A stretch of DNA of 38,649 bases from Acanthamoeba sp. SK_2022b (lineage: Eukaryota > Discosea > Longamoebia > Acanthamoebidae), in assembly GCA_027943245.1 (NCBI GenBank), contig JANDJZ010001761.1, forward strand, positions 1-38,649. Reading direction: 5' to 3'. The notes below the pieces were generated by a model that saw only the letters and a list, made by a program, of their open reading frames with translations, did no database searches and was not told the DNA's origin. Of this stretch, positions 35,636 to 38,649 are shown in pieces. How positions within the stretch are numbered: the first letter of the stretch is position 1; each line of letters starts with the position of its first letter. A program made the translations under genes and the position numbers.

Positions 35636-35674
35636 ACTGTATTTTTATTCAAAATAAATGCATGAATATTGATA
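35636..35674. promoter_or_regulatory. Two ARG boxes between argE and argC
   Basis: Two 18-bp ArgR boxes separated by 3 bp, the normal pair spacing. The core of the first, TGTATTTTTATTCA (35638-35651), differs from the consensus TGAAT-N4-ATTCA at one place; the second, TGCATGAATATTGA (35659-35672), differs at three. ArgR with arginine would repress both argCBGH and argE. The divergent promoters overlap here but I could not fix their -10 elements. Confidence 0.75.
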
Positions 35675-35699
35675 CTATCCTAACCAAAGGCTGTCAACA

Positions 35700-36851
35700 G
35701 TGAAGATGAAATTACCTCCATTTATTGAGCTGTACCGGGCGTTGATCGCAACGAAGTCGATCAGCGCCACCGATGCCGGCCTCGATCAGAGCAATGAGGC
35801 GTTAATCAACTTGCTGGCCGGATGGTTTGCCGACCTGGGCTTTCGCGTCGACGTACAGCCGGTGCCGGAATCGCGCCACAAATTCAACCTGCTGGCCAGC
35901 ATCGGCGAAGGCAGCGGCGGCCTGCTGCTGGCCGGCCATACCGATACGGTGCCTTACGACGAAGGCCGCTGGACGCGCGATCCCTTCACCCTGACTGAGC
36001 ACGACAACAAGCTCTACGGCCTGGGCACCGCCGACATGAAAGGCTTCTTCGCCTTTATTTTGGATGCGGTGCGCGACATCGACGCGAGCAAACTGACCAA
36101 GCCGCTGTACATTCTGGCTACCGCAGATGAAGAAACGACGATGGCCGGCGCACGTTATTTCGCCGCCTCCACCGCCATTCGGCCGGATTTCGCCATCATC
36201 GGCGAACCGACCTCGCTGCAGCCGGTGCGCGCACACAAGGGCCACATGGCCAACGCCATTCGCATCGTCGGCCAGTCCGGCCATTCCAGCGATCCGGCGC
36301 GCGGCGTCAACGCCATCGATCTGATGCACGAATCCATCGGCCGCCTGATGGAGCTGCGCAAAACCCTGCAGGAGCGCTACAACAACCCGGCGTTCGCCGT
36401 GCCTTATCCCACCATGAACTTCGGCCATATCAGCGGCGGTGACGCGGCCAACCGCATCTGCGCCTGCTGCGAGCTGCACCTGGATATCCGCCCGTTGCCT
36501 GGCATGACGCTCGACAACATCAACGAGCTGATGCATCAGGCATTGGAGCCGGTGAGCCAACGCTGGCCGGGCCGCCTGACCATCGAAGAGCTGCACGCGT
36601 CGGTGCCGGGTTACGAATGCCCGACCGACCACCGCATGGTGGCGGTGATCGAGGAACTGCTGGGCACCCGCACGCAGGTGGTCAACTACTGCACCGAAGC
36701 GCCGTTCGTGCAGCAGGTTTGCCCGACGTTGGTGCTCGGCCCCGGTTCCATCGATCAGGCCCACCAACCAGACGAATACATCGACACCGCGTTTATCGAA
36801 CCGACGCGCAAACTGTTGGGCCAGCTGGTCAATCACTTTTGCCGGCAATAA
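35700..36851 (+). CDS. argE: Acetylornithine deacetylase
   Basis: A 383-residue zinc hydrolase of the M20/ArgE family, equal in length to E. coli ArgE, that removes acetate from N-acetylornithine. Metal ligands and base are in place: H80 and D82 in [10 protein letters not shown]112 in GTADMKG, and E144-E145 in TADEETT. The GTG at 35700 is taken as start because it gives [10 protein letters not shown] aligned with E. coli MKNKLPPFIE; the next ATG is two codons later. It is divergent from argC and followed by ppc. Confidence 0.96.
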   Translation: MKMKLPPFIELYRALIATKSISATDAGLDQSNEALINLLAGWFADLGFRVDVQPVPESRHKFNLLASIGEGSGGLLLAGHTDTVPYDEGRWTRDPFTLTEHDNKLYGLGTADMKGFFAFILDAVRDIDASKLTKPLYILATADEETTMAGARYFAASTAIRPDFAIIGEPTSLQPVRAHKGHMANAIRIVGQSGHSSDPARGVNAIDLMHESIGRLMELRKTLQERYNNPAFAVPYPTMNFGHISGGDAANRICACCELHLDIRPLPGMTLDNINELMHQALEPVSQRWPGRLTIEELHASVPGYECPTDHRMVAVIEELLGTRTQVVNYCTEAPFVQQVCPTLVLGPGSIDQAHQPDEYIDTAFIEPTRKLLGQLVNHFCRQ

Positions 36852-36865
36852 ACCCGACATTTAAC

Positions 36866-36891
36866 AGGGGAAATGTTTTATGCTTTCCCCT
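36866..36891 (+). terminator. Hairpin after argE
   Basis: AGGGGAAA (36866-36873) and TTTCCCCT (36884-36891) with a 10-base loop, 14 bp after the argE stop. There is no T-run directly after the stem. Confidence 0.5.
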
Positions 36892-37004
36892 ACCTCAAAA
36901 TAAGTAGCAAACGGCGAAATAAGCCACGCTGATAACCGACGCGGCGTAATTAAATTTCAGAAAATGCGCCGATTTTGATGTTTTTTTGCTAAAAATAGTG
37001 TCAA

Positions 37005-37055
37005 TTGACGATTGGACAGGAACGCGATGTGATCAGGCAGGCGGTCTGCGCCTGA
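37005..37055 (+). promoter_or_regulatory. Probable ppc promoter and leader hairpin
   Basis: TTGACG (37005-37010), 17 bases, TGTGAT (37028-37033), then an inverted repeat TCAGGC (37033-37038)/GCCTGA (37050-37055) around the start of the transcript. This leaves a leader of about 70 bases. The 258-bp gap 36852-37109 holds no gene otherwise. Confidence 0.5.
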
Positions 37056-37109
37056 CGCGTGAAATTTATTTACAAGATAAAAATCATACAGAACTGGGTC
37101 AGGGGTTAT

Positions 37110-38649
37110 ATGAACGAACAATATTCGGCAATGCGCAGTAATGTCAGTATGCTCGGCAAATTGCTCGGCGATACCATCAAAGAAGCGCTGGGCGAGCATA
37201 TTCTCGATCGCGTTGAGACCATCCGTAAGCTTTCCAAATCTTCACGCGCCGGCAACGAAGCGCATCGCCAGGAGCTGCTCTCCACCCTGCAGAACCTGTC
37301 CAACGACGAGCTGCTGCCGGTGGCGCGCGCCTTCAGCCAGTTCCTCAACCTGACCAACGTCGCCGAGCAGTACCACAGCATTTCGCCCAACGGCGAAGCC
37401 GCCAGCAACCCGGAAGCGCTGGCGCAGCTGTTCAGCCGCCTCAAAGACAAAAAGCTCAGCGACAAAGAGCTGCAGCATGCGGTGTCGCAACTTTCCATCG
37501 AGCTGGTGCTGACGGCGCACCCGACGGAGATCACCCGCCGCACCCTGATCCACAAGCTGGTGGAGGTGAACACCTGCCTCAGCCAGCTCGATCACAACGA
37601 CCTGGCCGACTACGAGCGCAACAAGATCATGCGCCGCCTGCGCCAGCTGGTGGCCCAGTCGTGGCACACCGATGAAATTCGCAAACATCGCCCCTCCCCG
37701 ATCGACGAAGCCAAATGGGGCTTCGCGGTGGTAGAAAACAGCCTGTGGGAAGGCGTGCCAGCGTTCCTGCGCGAGTTCAACGAGCAGTTGGAAAACTCCA
37801 TCAATTACAGCCTGCCGGCGGAAGCGGTGCCGGTGCGCTTCACCTCCTGGATGGGCGGCGACCGCGACGGCAACCCGAACGTGACCGCCGAAATCACCCG
37901 CCATGTGCTGCTGCTCAGCCGCTGGAAAGCCTGCGACCTGTTCACCCGCGATATCCAGGTGCTGGTCTCCGAGCTGTCGATGACCGAATGCACCCCGGAG
38001 CTGCGCGCCCGCGCCGGCGGTGACGAGGTGCAGGAACCGTACCGCGAAATCATGAAGCAGCTGCGCAGCCAGCTGATGAGCTCCCAGGCCTATCTGGAAG
38101 GCCGCCTGAAGGGCGAACGCGTGCTGAAGCCGCACGACCTGCTGGTGAACAACGAGCAGCTGTGGGAGCCGCTGTATGCCTGCTACCAATCGCTGCAGGC
38201 CTGCGGTATGGGCATCATCGCCAACGGTCAGCTGCTGGATACCCTGCGCCGCGTGCGCTGCTTCGGCGTGCCGCTGGTGCGCATCGACGTGCGCCAGGAA
38301 AGCACCCGCCATACCGAAGCCATCGCCGAGCTGACCCGTTATCTGGGGCTGGGCGACTATGAAAGCTGGTCGGAAGCCGATAAACAGGCGTTCCTGATCC
38401 GCGAACTGAACTCCAAACGCCCGCTGGTGCCGCTGAAGTGGCAGCCGAGCGCCGACACGCAGGAAGTGCTGGAAACCTGCCGGGTGATCGCCGAAGCGCC
38501 GCAGGGCTCGATCGCCGCCTACGTGATTTCGATGGCGCGCACGCCTTCCGACGTGCTGGCGGTGCACCTGCTGCTGAAAGAGGCCGGCTGCCCGTTCGCG
38601 CTGCCGGTCGCTCCGCTGTTCGAAACCCTCGACGATCTGAACAACGCCG
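37110..38649 (+). CDS. ppc: Phosphoenolpyruvate carboxylase, 3' end missing
   Basis: Begins with ATG at 37110 behind AGGGG and is open at the window edge after 513 codons; the E. coli enzyme has 883. It carboxylates phosphoenolpyruvate with bicarbonate to oxaloacetate to refill the citrate cycle. The present part contains the catalytic histidine H137 in VLTAHPTE and the active-site loop [10 protein letters not shown]. The second catalytic region (GRGGS loop) and allosteric sites are beyond the edge. It lies next to argE as in E. coli, although here both read in the same direction. Confidence 0.97.
   Translation, partial: MNEQYSAMRSNVSMLGKLLGDTIKEALGEHILDRVETIRKLSKSSRAGNEAHRQELLSTLQNLSNDELLPVARAFSQFLNLTNVAEQYHSISPNGEAASNPEALAQLFSRLKDKKLSDKELQHAVSQLSIELVLTAHPTEITRRTLIHKLVEVNTCLSQLDHNDLADYERNKIMRRLRQLVAQSWHTDEIRKHRPSPIDEAKWGFAVVENSLWEGVPAFLREFNEQLENSINYSLPAEAVPVRFTSWMGGDRDGNPNVTAEITRHVLLLSRWKACDLFTRDIQVLVSELSMTECTPELRARAGGDEVQEPYREIMKQLRSQLMSSQAYLEGRLKGERVLKPHDLLVNNEQLWEPLYACYQSLQACGMGIIANGQLLDTLRRVRCFGVPLVRIDVRQESTRHTEAIAELTRYLGLGDYESWSEADKQAFLIRELNSKRPLVPLKWQPSADTQEVLETCRVIAEAPQGSIAAYVISMARTPSDVLAVHLLLKEAGCPFALPVAPLFETLDDLNNA

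Noticed and set aside
36957..37199. Minus-strand reading frame of 80 codons between argE and ppc
   Set aside because: It overlaps the ppc start and probable promoter and has no recognisable features.

Overview
The window looks like chromosomal DNA of an enterobacterium close to Serratia marcescens (Yersiniaceae). It is GC-rich, densely packed, and almost every protein is a close relative of an Escherichia coli housekeeping protein, but the order of genes is not that of E. coli. I see no insertion sequence, prophage or CRISPR array. The species guess rests on remembered protein similarity.

Layout. (1) 1-3892: an AsmA-family gene (yhjG, cut by the window edge), pdeH (cyclic-di-GMP phosphodiesterase, behind a consensus-perfect flagellar sigma-28 promoter) and kdgK (behind a KdgR-type palindrome). 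(2) 4136-4837: a solitary LuxR-type quorum-sensing regulator without a luxI partner, with a lux-box-like site just upstream. (3) 4886-15307: branched-chain amino acid biosynthesis: ilvC and its divergent activator ilvY, then the ilvLGMEDA operon on the minus strand with an intact leader peptide, attenuator and ilvG. Two extra genes (a four-helix membrane protein and a DUF2461 protein) are attached downstream of ilvA. (4) 15441-19853: an MFS transporter, comM (with a CRP-S-like site upstream), maoP and hdfR. (5) 20114-23247: tRNA-Trp, murI, btuB and its cobalamin riboswitch. (6) 23379-30966: trmA, yijD, fabR, sthA, oxyR, a peroxiredoxin-glutaredoxin fusion, a dihydrolipoamide-dehydrogenase-like flavoprotein, and a HicB-type protein without HicA. 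(7) 31003-38649: arginine biosynthesis argCBGH, divergent argE, and the 5' part of ppc.

The genes form coherent physiological units: isoleucine/valine synthesis under attenuation and IlvY control; arginine synthesis under ArgR (two ARG boxes between argE and argC); an OxyR peroxide-defence cluster (regulator, fused peroxidase and probable reductase, with a four-half-site OxyR motif); and B12 uptake controlled by a riboswitch with an RBS-sequestering hairpin.

The gene order joins three blocks that are separate in E. coli: yhjG-pdeH-kdgK; ilvC-ilvY-ilv operon-comM-maoP-hdfR-trpT (the rrnC flank); and murI-btuB-trmA-fabR-sthA-oxyR-arg-ppc (the rrnB flank). The two rrn-flanking blocks are fused with only 84 bp between murI and tRNA-Trp, so a ribosomal RNA operon expected at this junction is absent. 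No wholly new system is evident. The points most worth a second look are that missing rRNA operon, the comM CRP-S site, the solo LuxR and its box, the Prx-Grx/reductase pair with an odd cofactor-binding loop, the orphan HicB, and the extension of the ilv operon.
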